64,000 nt of DNA from Cristatella mucedo (taxonomy: Eukaryota; Bryozoa; Phylactolaemata; Cristatellidae), in assembly GCA_009760855.2 (NCBI GenBank), contig WPIO01000063.1, positions 617,501-681,500 on the forward strand. The letters are read 5' to 3'. The notes beneath the pieces are model-generated. The model had not been told where the DNA came from. It worked only from the letters and a program-made list of their open reading frames with translations, and did not search any database. A program made the position numbers and the translations under genes. This document shows, one piece after another, positions 33,531-45,898 of this stretch (position 1 is the stretch's first letter; every line of letters begins with the position of its first letter).

Positions 33531-35035
33531 GCCGAGTGCAATTAACACCATTGATATGCATTAGGCTGCAAGCATATCGAGGTTCGGCTTGAGCACATAA
33601 CATGAGCAGTCATTTAAAGGCAAGGCTTTAAGCTTTGTGTAAAAGCAGACCATAGAGTCTCAATGGCTCATTTGGTGGAGCAGTGTCGAGAAAAACAAGA
33701 GGTTGCAGATCATTCCCTGAACAAGTAACAATTGTCTACCCTCGGTCCCTGAGAATGCCTGGGCCATTCTGAATTTTCCAAGTACATAGATTATAGCCAA
33801 GTAGAGAGTTATCAGGACTCGTGATTATGGTGCACAATCATTCATACCAGCTGCATTTACCATGTCATCTGGACCTTCGCACGAGTGTTTGAAAACCGTG
33901 TCCTGCAAAACAAGGCAGCGAATGAGGCATAGGATCGTTAAAACAGACAGCTTGCAACAATATGATGTGCGTAAGCCATGAAGCAGCTTGCCGAGCGGTA
34001 GAATAATCCAAATTAGTCAATCGTTGAAGCATGTAAGTCGGGTCATTTGGCGTAAACGCATTCAAATGCCTGCACACTGCCAGACATAAAGAGTTTGAAA
34101 CATTTGTATCTTTGCCCCCTTTAGTTCACCCACACTTTGCCCCTGCAACGGAGAGGCCAACATTTCAGGAAGGGCAGCAGGTTCTCTCGGGCAAGGGAAT
34201 GAGAGAAAGCGCCAGCGCACACTTTGGGGGGCACGTGGCCTGCAGGGCAGTCCGTAGCCGGTGGCTACATCCAGCTTGATCTTTTCACGTGCCTGATTTG
34301 TATGACACAGTGCCCCACTGCTACGACTTGTGCTTTAGCGGCGCTCCATGAGGAGTGAGTCACTCACTTCGCTGTCGCTATGCAGAAGATCGCAGTGTAG
34401 TGTCATGAGTTGTTGCTCTTCGGCAAACTTTTCTAAGGCATAAGAACTTGCTTCATTAATTTACTCGCTGCTCCAAGGGTTGTCGTGATATTACCTATTT
34501 GCTCCAATTCACAGCTTGACTGCTTGATTCTAATGAGTGCAGAACTTGACAGCTCTGTGGTCTAATTATTGTAAATGTCAAGGTGACAAGCCTCACGACT
34601 CATTCGTCCTCTGCTGCAATGAAACATGCTCACTTCTTAAGCCTTGGTTAATAATGTGTACTTAGAACCCCAACCTTCTTTAATCAACCACAGCTGTTAA
34701 CTCGATGACCAGTAAATCATGGGCGAGACCAGAACAGTGTCAAGATGACCCAAGACATTGAGCTTCACGGGCTTTCTGCCAAACTGACAAAAACCATAAT
34801 GCACCCACTGACGTTCAGTGACGCGGCTAGACAGCAAACTCTATCTGTCGTAGCAATGCCATACAGGTGCAAGGCTGCTTTTTTGCTTGGTCTCAAGCTT
34901 TGCAAAATAAAGCAGTTAATAAGACGCCCAGAGTTTTACAAGCAGCGTTGACATCGATGCAGATACCACTTCAAACTACTGCTTTGCCTGAAACCACTGC
35001 AATAGGATGGCACATGCTGCCACGGAAACAATCGT
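33531..35035. other. No gene recognised
   Basis: About 1.5 kb without recognisable features. Confidence 0.4.
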
Positions 35036-35090
35036 GCGGAGGGAGTGCTGCGGAGGGAGTGCTGCAGAGGGAGTGCTGCAGAGGAAGTGC
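35036..35090. repeat. 14-bp tandem repeat, about four copies
   Basis: Unit GC(G/A)GAGGGAGTGCT repeated about four times. It directly abuts the 3' end of the LINE-B copy that follows. Confidence 0.88.
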
Positions 35091-35092
35091 AT

Positions 35093-35445
35093 AATGTATG
35101 TATCTCCGTCAGTAACTCCACAAAGTCATAAAGACCATGTGGGTGTTACGCAGGAGAGTTTTGTATAGTGCACTCACAGCCTAAGCGGCTTTCGGTACGC
35201 ATTCGGTAGCCAACAGACTTCGTCTCACGCAACAAAGAGAAAGTGGGAAGCATAGCAGAGTTAGGAGAGCAGTTGAGGCAGTGAGTAGCATAAAAGTAGC
35301 AGCTCAGGACCGCTGAAAAGGATGTGCCATAGTCGGCAGTAGGAGAGTAGTTGTCGTTGCGTAAGAATTGTGGAAACGAGTTCCACAGTCTAGGACCTGC
35401 AGAGCTAAAGCTTCTGTCGCCAACTGTCTTTAAGCGATACGGTCT
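35093..35445 (-). mobile_element. LINE-B copy, 5'-truncated
   Basis: Minus strand from the TGTATGTATCTCCG end through the 3' UTR to LKTVGDRSFSSAGPRLWNSF. Highly similar to the 10,543-12,372 copy over the shared part, so a relatively young copy. Confidence 0.9.
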
Positions 35446-35997
35446 ATCCCCCCTCCCCATGCATAATTGTTGCAGATCGGCACCCAATTGCAATGCAACT
35501 TACATAATCTCCCACAGACAGCACATGGGACATTGCTCGGGCACGCAAGGGTTGATTTAAAGCAAACGATGCTCGAGGCACCATTGAGGCTCTGCTCTCA
35601 GTACTAGCCGGTGGCCTTCGCTCATTCTTTCAAGGCAATAAAAATGTGTATGCACGTGATTCATTGCTAAGCTAGTGGCATAACGTGTTCGACTCCTACA
35701 GGTAGTGGCAATGGGAGAAATAGTATAAATGCATTCTTCATCCCATTGCTTAATAAGCTTGCGAGAAATGCTTGTCTTGTCGAAGGAAATTTTGTGAAAG
35801 TAGCAACCGTAAACTACCCCATACCTTTCTGACCCACAAATATGTATGTAGGTTTCAATTTAAGTATGTGTGTATGTATGCATACGGCGAGTATACATTA
35901 GGAACAGTAAGGATTATGCACAGAATGCATTATGTGCTGTATGTATGTACACGTATGCATCTATTATATGCATGTATGCATTCGCAAAGATCAAGTC
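35446..35997. other. No gene recognised; TGTA-rich stretch
   Basis: A spacer with loose GTAT/GTATG repeats around 35,835-35,980. No gene. Confidence 0.45.
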
Positions 35998-36416
35998 GGT
36001 GTTAAGCTGCAGAGTTTCCAATAGTGTACTCAAAATCTGAGTGGCTTTTGGTGCACATAGTACGGTAGTTAACAAAGTCGTCTCACACAACAAAGAGAAA
36101 GTGATAAGCATAGCTGAGTCAGGAAAGGCAGTCGAGGAAGTGAGTAGCACGGATGCAGCAGTGCAGGATGGCTGGAAATGAGATGCCAAAGTCGGCAGCA
36201 GGAAAGAGGAAAGAGCTACATAAGAGTTGCTAATGAAGCTTTGAATGACATTCTAGGCCCGATGAACAAATGCTTCTGCAGTAAACAAGCTTTAAGAGAC
36301 AGAATGAAACAGGTAATTTATTGTCCTGTAAGGACCCGAGGGCACGAGGAGGCTGATAATGGAGCAGCACCTAGGTACTGTGGACCCAATCCACAGGCAG
36401 GCCATATGGGTCAGAC
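35998..36416 (-). mobile_element. LINE-B copy, old and degenerate
   Basis: Minus strand. The LINE-B 3' UTR and C-terminal coding part are recognisable by TTTATTGTCC-(T/A)G-(T/A)AGGACC and AACAAAGAGAAAGTG, with many substitutions and indels. Confidence 0.72.
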
Positions 36417-36429
36417 TAATGATTTTGAT

Positions 36430-36905
36430 CTATGCTCTTCGATCAACCGGAAGCCAATGCAGCTCCGGGGAGTGCATCAACTTCAAGGTCATTTCACTCT
36501 TTTTGAGGTTCTTGTCTTTCTCATGCTCCGACTTAACCACTACGAGTACTAACTCTTCTTGTTTCCCGTGGCACTATCTTCTACTCTTATCTCGTCACTA
36601 GCATGTGCCCCTTCCAACCTCAAATCCATTCTAGACTAGCTTTGAGCTTGCAGGCAGCTACAAGCCTGGCATTCTCTACCGACTGAGAGCACGATATCTT
36701 AAAGCCAAGCTAAAAACGAATCTGTTCCTCACAGCATTAGCTTTGTCCGTGTGAAATGTTCTTTGTGCTCATGAGGGCTGAAATGATGCAAGTAAGTGTC
36801 ACTATCAGTTGGCATACTTCTAACCCAGCCTAACTACGTTTATTGCACGAGTTGTAAAGCACCTAGATCAAGATTTAGTGCTATACCGACAACGGTATTA
36901 CTAGT
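36430..36905 (+). mobile_element. LINE-A/L2-like fragment, old
   Basis: Plus strand. A diverged C-terminal region (CCAACCTCAAATCCATTCTA; AAGCTAAAAACGAATCTGTTC), then a tail block TGTAAAGCACCTAGATCAAG ending at ATTACTAGTATTACG. Confidence 0.6.
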
Positions 36906-38099
36906 ATTACGTGAATTGCCTATAGAGAGATTTATTTATCTTAGGCTTCAATAAAATTGCATTAATATTATTTTTATTAGCCTTGCACCTATCTCACATG
37001 CCCTGGCAAATGCAAACAAATACACCGAAATAACAGTGACCATGCATGATCCAACACTACAGGCACTCAGAGCGGAGGGGAAGTGAAAATGTCTAAGTAG
37101 CTATCGAAGAAGCACGTGCCGACCGAATAGCTGGCACAAGTGGCAGGCATTGGGAGGCAATAAGCAAGCATTTCCCTGGGTGCTATAGACAAAGCAAACA
37201 GACACAGCATAAATGAGCTATCAATCAAACAATTACTTACTGTTAGAAAGTAAAAAATTAACGACAGAATCATGCAGCCAAGTCCATTTATAACACACAG
37301 GGCAACCGCTCACCTCAAGCCCATTTGCGCATATTTGTCGATCTGCATCATTGATGCATCATAGATAAGACAGTGCTTTCTGGATGCAGCATTAATTTTT
37401 AGAATCGGCTGCAAGATTACCAACACCTCATTGACTGCCTTGGTGTTTGAGATACTTGCAGCCGAGTTCCAGCTTCTAAGCTCTTAAGCAGAATCCCTAC
37501 AGTGCTGATATCAGTAAAAGAGCTCCCAAAAACATCTCACCCATGTTAAAAATCCCATCACTTATCATGTCGAAGGCATACTCTGGCCCTACGCAATGCA
37601 AAACAGACTGGTGTTCCTATGAATAACGTTGCTCCGTCAGCTGAAATACTGACATCAATGCCTGGTTAAAATTTAGACAGAGAAACATACGCAAATGATC
37701 CGTTACTCGCCGATCGACACCTTAATGCAGAATAAAGCCCATCGGATAATTTTGGCTTTGCAGCAGCCCTCTAAAGCATAATATTTTCTCTTAATCAACG
37801 AAAGTAGAGAGATCGTCATCCTCATCCAAGGTTACGCTTAATGCAGCGCAGGGTGCAATATAGTGCAAGAGACAGCAGTAGACTTGCTCACGATAGGCCG
37901 GTCTTTCCGGCATACATTTGACACACAGAACCCTCGCACGGTGAGAATCTCGATCAAAAGTCGAAGTGGCAGTGCAATACAAACTCAGGATGAAGCTGCC
38001 CGATCAGACGGACGAAAGTGACACGGGATAGAATCTTGCAAATCTACTGCATGCTTGCGAAAACATGTCGAGTATGCATGTACGTAGAGGCACGCATGC
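36906..38099. other. No gene recognised
   Basis: AT-rich unique sequence of about 1.2 kb; nothing recognised. Confidence 0.4.
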
Positions 38100-38440
38100 A
38101 TCTCCAACTGTACCTCCACACAGCCACTGAGACTAAGCAGCTGTTAATGCTGGAGAGTTTTCTATAGCACCCTCAAGGCCTAAGTGATCTCTCGGTGCGC
38201 CCAACCGAATTTACCTCACCAAACAAACAGAAGTGTCGATCATAGCTGAGTCAGAAAGACGGTCAAGAAAGACTGGTGACTGGTGATGGAAGTAGCAGCG
38301 CAGGACGGCTGAAAAAATATGCCCGAGTCGGCGGCAGGAGAGAAGATGGCGTTACGAAAGCATTGTGGAATCAAGCCCTGCAAGCCAGGGCCTTCGGAAC
38401 AGAAGCTTCTGTCGCCGACTCGTCTTTCAGAATGAGCCGT
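38100..38440 (-). mobile_element. LINE-B copy, old
   Basis: Minus strand. The LINE-B 3' UTR end (CTCCAACTGTACCTCCACAC) through to the GDRSF region (plus AACAGAAGCTTCTGTCGCCG), diverged. Confidence 0.7.
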
Positions 38441-38899
38441 GATGATAAGACTGCTGCCATCGCAGGAGGGTCTTGCCTATGTGATAAAGCACCAGGGAGC
38501 TAGTCAGTAACCTAGCCTGCCCGGTACTGCCATGGCAATATCACAAGGTCACAGAAAGGCACCGCTGGGTCTTGCCACGCTAGCAGCCACGAAACTTACT
38601 TTTAACTTCGGTGCCCAGGCACGCACAGCAGAGCCACCAGACAATGCAGCCTAAGCATCGACTGCCGCATTTGCTGGCAAATGCGATAATCCACAATATG
38701 CAAAGATATAAAGAGCACTCACCTCGGGCACGAGCTTATTCAGCATGTTCTCCATGTCTTGCCTGACCGACTGGTCCCAATTCTAAGAGCATGGAGTAGA
38801 CACGGCAAACAGGACAAGGCAAGTGAATGTCCATGCATGGGGGGATGCCGAAGCCAGCCACAAGCAAAGTGGGGAGCTAATGCCACCACGACCTTCATA
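38441..38899. other. No gene recognised
   Basis: A spacer between a LINE-B fragment and the Tc1-like element. Nothing recognised. Confidence 0.4.
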
Positions 38900-38901
38900 T
38901 A

Positions 38902-40511
38902 TGCTGCTCTCCAAAAGTTTCTACGCACCTGGTCCATCAATTTGAGTTTGGTTGTTGCTAATGCCAGTATTCGAGTAAGTCATTATGCTCTACTAATTAT
39001 TATTTATCGTAACAATCTGTCAATAAAGTGATGCACTAAGTTGCAGTTTGCTAGGCTTCGCTTACTAAATAACTACATTCGTCAGCAACAAAGTCAACGG
39101 TTCCCATGCAAACAGATGAGTATGTGTGTGGCCACGTGACTATTCAGTAGCCATTCTCTTGGATCTTCATCCAGAAGAACCTAATTTTTGGTCCATTTCG
39201 TTGCCGACGATACCTCGGCCAATGATGAGCTAAGGTACCTGGATGTCATTTTGACCTGTTGAGGCCAGCCCCAGCCACAGTGATGCTCGGTATGCAGCCA
39301 GAACATGCAGCCAGTTGCACACCTTTCTGAGGGTACAAGAGTGGTTTTGATGTCGCTGCACGGAGATGGCCATTAAAACCAGAATGGCTCCAGGCGGCTG
39401 AAGATCTCAGAGGGTACTGTTGGGAGCATTATTAGGCAACATCTGGATTGTGGTAGCATAGAGGCATTGTCGTGATCGGGTCGCCCTTAAGTAACTTTGC
39501 CAAGGGAGGAATGGCTCCTCAAAAGTATGGCTCTGAAGGACAGGTTTGCCACTGCTAAAATGCACTGCCGGAGTCTCTGCCAAGCAACTGGAACGGTCGT
39601 AAGCCAAAACAGCTTGAGTAGATCGCTTAACAAACAAGGGCTGTGTGCATGGGTGGCCCAGTGCAAGCCCTTGTTGACTGTGCAGCACAAAAAAGCAAGG
39701 CTGGATTTTGCCTACCGATCCCAGCATTGGACAGCGGCCCTGTGGAGCAGACTGCTATGGACTGATGAGTCCAAATTCAATGTCTGTGGCTGAGAAAAAA
39801 GAAATAAGTACGCTCGCCGGCAAATGGGTGAAGCGTATATGGACGCTTGTCTGAAAAAGACCTTACAGTTCTGTAGTGAAATTGTAATGGTATGCGGTTG
39901 TTTCTCAACTTCCGATGTTGGGCGGCTGCAGAGGATTGAAGGAATCGTGAATCAAAATGTCTATGTCGACATTGTGCAGAATTTTGGCTGCCATCTGCTT
40001 ATGCTCTTCACGGGCTCAATTTCTATTGGCAGCATGACAAGGATCCGACACACAATGCTGTGGCTGTTCAGTTTTTCTCGAACCCCGCCGACTATGGCTT
40101 CGAGCCAACTTCGGTCATGTGGTGGCCAAGCCAAAGCCTGGACTTGAACCTCATAGAAGGTCTGTGCATGGGAAGTCGAACGAGCTTTGAGGTTTAGAGT
40201 TCTCCTGCACACGAAACCCGATGAGTTTTTGGAGGTTTATAAAGATTGCTGGGCGTCAATTCGTCCAGAAACGTGCTGGAAGCTGATGGAGTCAAAATTG
40301 GGCAAATGCCGACAAAATTGGGTGAAGTTATCAAAAAACACGGTGCCTCGACAAGTTATTGATTGTACCCAGCAAATTGCATGAAACTACATATTTCTTA
40401 AATTTACTGCACAATAAAAACTGCTACAGAGTTAGATCTAATCTAAATATTGTTGTTTTAAGTAAAATAGTGTGCTGGTAGCAGCTGCGGCGAAACTTTT
40501 GGAGGGCAGTG
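38902..40511 (+). mobile_element. Tc1-like DNA transposon, 1,610 bp, both ends present
   Basis: The left end 38,902-38,929 (TGCTGCTCTCCAAAAGTTTC and on) and right end 40,484-40,511 are inverted repeats. The core CTCCAAAAGTTTC is identical, with a few mismatches outside it. TA dinucleotides at 38,900-38,901 and 40,512-40,513 fit the TA target of the Tc1/mariner superfamily. Total length is typical of Tc1 elements. The transposase inside is broken, so the copy is dead but could be moved if an intact relative exists. Confidence 0.92.
39340..40200 (+). pseudogene. Tc1-like transposase, broken
   Basis: DDE transposase remnant. A segment at 39,497-39,790 contains ATGTVVSQNSLSRSLNKQGL, then KPLLTVQHKKARLDFA and WTDESKF with the first catalytic Asp at 39,764-39,766. 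A TGA stop at 39,791-39,793 interrupts it. The same frame resumes (FCSEIVMVCGCFS; NQNVYVDIVQN) to about 40,008. A frameshift then leads to YWQHDKDPTHN (second Asp, 40,036-40,038) and WPSQSLDLNLIE (Glu at 40,156-40,158). The DNA-binding N-terminus before 39,490 is heavily decayed. The spacing from second Asp to Glu is 39 residues, longer than the 34 of canonical Tc1. Confidence 0.93.
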
Positions 40512-40513
40512 TA

Positions 40514-41009
40514 TATTGGCAAGTCACGTAAAAGCACACGGCAGCGCATCCATAAAAAGGCTGGACTCGGACTTGCAGAGCTGTAGCTACGGCTGCATGC
40601 TTACCTCATTCAGCGTGAGACTTGCCGATGTGTGCTTGACTGCAACAGAGCAAAGAGCAGTGCACTAGAGCAAAGAATGCCAGTGTCACAGCAGCAAGCG
40701 CATAGGTTGTGTGAGTGGTAGTGCATGGGATGAGCCGGCGAAGCAGTACAACTGCAAAAGCTGCAGTCGTGACATCTCGGCTGCCAGGCAACGCTCGAAC
40801 GGCCAGTATGAGGATGCAGCAGCAAAACAAGGAAAGTCAGCACAGGAGCACGGGATGGTGGGAGTAGATGCTAGCAAAGGGGAAGCATCACCAAACAGCT
40901 GGTCAATGAAGGTGAACCAATAGGGTGGGCTGCTGCAGTTTGGATCAGCAACTGCTGGCTAAGGGCAGATGACCAGGCATTGCAATAATAGGACCCTGGG
41001 TGCTCCTAG
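40514..41009. other. No gene recognised
   Basis: GC-moderate spacer; nothing recognised. Confidence 0.4.
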
Positions 41010-41147
41010 CCTATGGGACAAAGTGCTCCTACTGAACCAACCGGGTCGTAGGTTTGACTGCGACACCTGCAGCAGACTATCCTATTCTTGCCTGCTGCAG
41101 TCGCGGTGATAGCTGCAAAGGCTCTACGACCGACAAAAACTAACCCA
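41010..41147 (+). mobile_element. SINE family 1, degenerate
   Basis: Plus strand: GGGTCGTAGGTTTGACTGCG (degraded B box), then the body CGGTGATAGCTGCAAAGGCTC. It is followed directly by a LINE-A tail. Confidence 0.55.
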
Positions 41148-41341
41148 CTAACCACATTTGCATGCTGACCCTGTGCATGTCACCCCTAACCATATTATTC
41201 ATTTTGTTTGTTTTTCAAGCATGATTTTACTTACCATTCAGTTGCATATCACTTTGCAGCAAATGTAAAGTGCCTAGAGAGAGATTGAGTTCTCCGAGGG
41301 CGCTTTATCAAGTGCAATATGATTATTATTATTATTATTAA
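41148..41341 (+). mobile_element. LINE-A 3' end with (ATT)n tail
   Basis: Plus strand: 3' UTR (CCCTGTGCATGTCACCCCTA), terminal block AAATGTAAAGTGCCTAGAGA, and an ATT run to 41,341. Very 5'-truncated, and well preserved. Confidence 0.9.
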
Positions 41342-41892
41342 AGCTAAATGATATCACACCACTTACGAGATGCCGGAGTGCTGGAAAGAACGATTAGCTA
41401 TGTCATCCTTCATTAGCTACGTCATCCTTGTGAGTTGAATATCCAGACCTTGGAGAGTAGAAGCTGAACATACAACCTTTTTCGAAGTCCCTGCACCTAC
41501 CAACTCACTTACAGACCTGTCTTTTATAGCTTCTCTTGCAGAGAGTGTTACACAAATGACATTATTAGTATTATTATTATTATTATTATTTGAACAGACA
41601 AGTCCTGGCTAAATATTGTATGTTAAAGGTTAATCTACCACCCAGAGTGGAGACTAAATTTAGAGGCCTGGTGGCGATGGTTGGTGACCAATAATGGTGA
41701 ACCTAAGAGTAGCACCATATCACTGCTCACATCCTTGGCCGGCCAACCAGTGCTTACATAGCCTCTAGTTCTGGAACCAGAAGCAGATCAAAATTACGGC
41801 AGTTATCAACGAGAAATCTATATTAGTATCAGTCAGTACTGGTCTCACTACTGCTTTGCTGTATGAACACACAAACTCAATAGTTTTATCTT
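41342..41892. other. No gene recognised; one (ATT)n run
   Basis: ATT repeats at about 41,567-41,590; otherwise nothing recognised. Confidence 0.45.
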
Positions 41893-42304
41893 TTGTTATC
41901 TCTGTCTGTAACTCCACGAAGCCACAAGCACTAAGTGAATATACGCTGGAGTTTTTCTATGGTATACTCCAAGCCTAGCAGCTTTCAGACCACATACGAG
42001 AGCCAACAGACTTCATCTCAAGCAAAACAGAGAAAGTGGGAAGCACAGATAAGTCAGGGGCAGTCGTGGAAGAGAGCAGCATGGAAGTGGCAGCTAAGGA
42101 GAACTTGAAAGGGAGTGCAGCAGTCGGAAGCAGGAGAGCAGATGTCCTTGCATACGAATTGTGGAGGTAAGTTCCCCAGTCTTGAACCAGCATAGCTACA
42201 CCTTTTGTCACCAACAGCCTGTAAATGAAGGAATGGAAAAGTTAGTTCATTGACAATAGATGACTAGACGGCATAGAGAGGCTGAAACTGGCACTGCAGT
42301 TTAG

Positions 42305-42559
<255 letters not shown>

Positions 42560-43110
42560 GGTATGAAGAAGCCAAGCCACGGAGGGCCTTGTGGGTCAGA
42601 GTAAGAATAGTGCTCGGTATCCACTGATCAACCGGGAGCAATTGCAGCTCCTTCAGCAGAGGAGACATCTGGTCAAATCTCTGGGATTTTTAACTAGCCT
42701 CGAAGCCATATTCATCACCAGCTGTAGAGGCTTAATGACTTTTTCTGGTAGACAAGCCAATACGGAAATTGAATTAGTCCAGTCTAGAAAGACCCAGGAA
42801 GCTAGTAATATCTTTGACCAACCGTGATAAGCAGTCGCAAATCTTGCAAAGGGATCGAACATGATGACTAGCTATATAGCAGTCTTCTAAAAGTAAAAGT
42901 TTTAAACGACGAGCAGTCATCAAAGAGGACATCTAGGAATTCACGTTGGTACCACAAATACTCGGTATAGCAAACGGTATACCAGCTCAGGGGATTTCAT
43001 TGACAGCGGTTGGGTGTCATCAGAAATGAAATTATATCCATCATCATATGTCTGAATTACCTTCTAAACTGGCCCTGTATGATGGAGAAGAATAGTAGAT
43101 CAAGCCTTAC

Positions 43111-43376
43111 TAGATGAGGTATGACTATCACAAAAATGTGAACAGATTTCTCAGAAAGGTGGAATTTTGCCATACCTTGAGCTATGTCTGTCAGGACAGT
43201 GGTAGTTCTCTGCCATCTCAAAGGATTGGGTGATGAAAGATATCCGATCAAATTGGACCAATACAGTGGAGCTTCAATCATCGCAGCAACTCAGTGCATA
43301 AACCTGACAAGAATGAACAGTGATGAAAGCAAACGATGAGAAACAAATCATCTGTATCTTCTGTTTCAAAGTGGAT
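43111..43376. other. No gene recognised
   Basis: Unique-looking sequence; nothing recognised. Confidence 0.4.
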
Positions 43377-43817
43377 TAATAATAATAATAATAATTCACT
43401 TGATAAAGCGCCCTCAGAGAATTTAATCTCTCTCTAGGCACTTTACATTTGCTGTAAAGTGAAATGCAATTGAATGGTAAGTAAAATCATGCTTGAAAAA
43501 CAAACGAAATGAATAACATGGTTAGGGGTGACATGCACAGGGTCAGCATGCAAATGTGGTTAGTGGCAGCATGCACAGTGTAAGCACGCATAAGCACATC
43601 AAGGAAAAATCACAGGGACCCACTAAATGCTGTCCTAAATAGGTGTTTTTAGGTTCCTTTTAAATGTGGTCAGGTCAGGGGATGTTCTGACGCAGGTCGG
43701 GAGGGAGTTCCAGGCTTTGGGAGCATATGAACTAAATGCACGGTCTCCAAAGGATTTAAGGTTTGTATGAGGTATTTCTAGACTGTTGGATTCCGAAAAG
43801 CGGGTGGTACGATGCTG
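43377..43817 (-). mobile_element. LINE-A copy, 5'-truncated, well preserved
   Basis: Minus strand: ATT tail, terminal block, full 3' UTR and the last part of ORF2 (up to the SESNSLQIP-equivalent region), then a sharp end at 43,817. Similarity to 27,804-28,506 is high. Confidence 0.9.
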
Positions 43818-44393
43818 ATTTAGACATATTATTGCTTGAATTCAATGTCCTGCTCTCATTCTCACGAGCCAGCTTGACGTGACCTAAGTTAAAAGTAATG
43901 GAATGGGCTTTGATAACAGGCACAATCGATAATAACAGGCACAATCGATGGATAACAGGCACGATGGACCAACCACGTCATCGAGTAAAAAATTCTTAAG
44001 CATTGTAGCTCACAATGCTGCCGTCAAAAGCCCAGGTCTTTCAGCTATACTAGATTCCATGAAAGGCATGCAAGCTGACTACCTGTCGGGTAAGGCTTTC
44101 GGTAATCCCCGCTGCCTACTTTCTAGCCTAGGGAAGAACACAATGCAAAGGCAGTGCACAGCCAGCATCTCTATTAGCCAGTGGAGCCGCTTGAGACATG
44201 TCCTCAGTTACATTGAGAACTTCGCAGCCACTCTTCAAATCGCAGGACTCGTAGCAAATCTTGTCACCAAGTGGCCGACTACGTTAGAAGAGTAGGTCAC
44301 CTGGCAGAGCACTCTCAATCCTAGCGTTCTAGTGTATACGAACGGCTACCCAACAATTTGGCCACATCAACGGCTGCATTTACTAATGCTACT
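43818..44393. other. No gene recognised; short triplicated ACAGGCACAATCGATGG
   Basis: Near 43,917-43,968 the unit GATAACAGGCACAATCGATG is repeated about three times. A 115-residue open frame at 43,948-44,295 has no recognisable domain. Confidence 0.45.
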
Positions 44394-44993
44394 ACTAATA
44401 ATAATAATACATTTGTATAGCACTCTCAGAGAACTTAATCTCTTTCTAAGCACTTCACATATCCAGCAAAGGAAGCATGGTCGAATAGTTAGTGGTAGCA
44501 TGCTCAATGACAACAAGCATAACATGGGTAAAGATGATATGCACAAGGTTAGCATGCAAATATGGTCAGTGGCAGCATGCACAGAGTCAGCTTGCACAAG
44601 CACACAAAGGACGAATCAAACGGACCCACTGAATGCTGTGATAAAGAGATGCGTTGTTTAGCTTCTTTTTAAATGTCGTCAAGTCAGGGGATGCAATGAC
44701 GCAAGTTGGAAGTGAGTTCCAGGCCTTGGGAGCATACGAAATAAAGGCACTCTTTCCAAAGGATTTGAGGTACGTACGAGGTGTAGCTATACGATTAGAT
44801 TCAGAAAAGCAGGTGGTACGATAGCCTAGTGGGGGAGTAGATCTGATAGGTAAGCTGAAGCCCAAGAATGAATGGACCTAAAAGTAAGTCAGAACCTTAA
44901 ATTCGATGCGTTGCCTGACTGGGAGCCAGTGCAGGTCGGCGAAAAGTGGTGTGATCGGGCAACTGCGAACATCACGATAGACAGCCTAGCAAA
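44394..44993 (-). mobile_element. LINE-A copy, second 3' subfamily
   Basis: Minus strand: an ATT tail, then the end block whose reverse complement is GAGTGCTATACAAATGTATT, unlike the GCGCTTTATCAAGTGCATT of other copies. The 3' UTR and C-terminal ORF2 follow, to the CHHTPLF-like region. Confidence 0.88.
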
Positions 44994-45771
44994 ATGGTCT
45001 GTAGCCAGCCTTCCACCTCACCTCTGCCGATTTTGATGATCAAAGCGAGGCGAAAAGAGCCAATCACGATACCTATATATCACTAAAACCTTCATTAACG
45101 TGTACTACGCAATCGGCCACCGTCGTAGTATCCGAATACGACCGATCGTAACCAGCTCTCATTACGAACAGGGCTGGGTGCTAAGTGCACTACCAGAAAG
45201 CCCTAGTGCACCTGACTGTGTGCCCACGAGGAGCCATGTTAAGAAACTGCTTTGTTTTTGTGTCTAAAATATTAGTACGATCGGTATGATTCTTCGTACT
45301 ATCTAACCGAAAAAGAAAGGAAGCGTTGACCTTGGGAGGCTTACAGCGAAATCTCAAAGCAGTGGACGAACCCACCTACAATATGGGCGATGCCGACAGA
45401 AAACCGTGCCATCTCCGGAATTTCTTTCGTAATGTCGTCCGTAATTAGGTGGCAGCCCCTTTTGCGCGGCTTTAATGTTATTTCTTTCTGCAGCCACCAG
45501 CAACCTGAGACCATGCGCGATGCCATGACAGCGAGTACAGGCGACTGCCTTTTGTGTTGACCTCTGACCACCAGTCTACGAATGCGGTTGGCATACGTCG
45601 CAAGGCTTGTAGCTGAAGCATTTTCTGCGGCTAGATTGCGAGTTGCGTCAGGTGCCAGTAAGAAGGTAATATGTTCACAATTGTATGTTGACCTATAGTT
45701 TTTGCGCTGAAATGAGCTCTTGTAATCGTAGGGTGGAACTAAAAGCTGGCACTGCGTCTTTTTCGTTTTAG
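44994..45771. other. Region upstream of the first RMDN1 exon found
   Basis: Unique sequence. Earlier 5' exon(s) and the promoter of the RMDN1-like gene may lie here or further upstream, but I cannot identify an initiator exon with confidence. Confidence 0.35.
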
Positions 45772-45898
45772 CTCCTACCGGCTAACTTGCTGTACAAGCC
45801 TCTATCTCTTGCTGCTTACATCTTTCCGGTAGCGCACGCCGCTTGGGGTCGCGTCGATAAAGGGAACTCGCATGCCTTAGTTGCGAGAATGTCGGCAA
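45772..45898 (+). CDS. RMDN1: RMDN1-like, candidate first visible exon
   Basis: It follows a pyrimidine-rich TTTTAG acceptor and ends before GTAAGT with one base left over. That base plus TC of the next exon makes Ile (SAIDEVVAKAD). It encodes a hydrophobic stretch (PLSLAAYIFPVAHAAW) where RMDN1 proteins carry a hydrophobic N-terminal segment. Similarity here is weak; phase and position are the main support. Confidence 0.55.

Noticed and set aside
39497..39793. Functional transposase gene
   Set aside because: An in-frame TGA follows the first catalytic Asp block and a frameshift precedes the second Asp, so no complete protein can be made.
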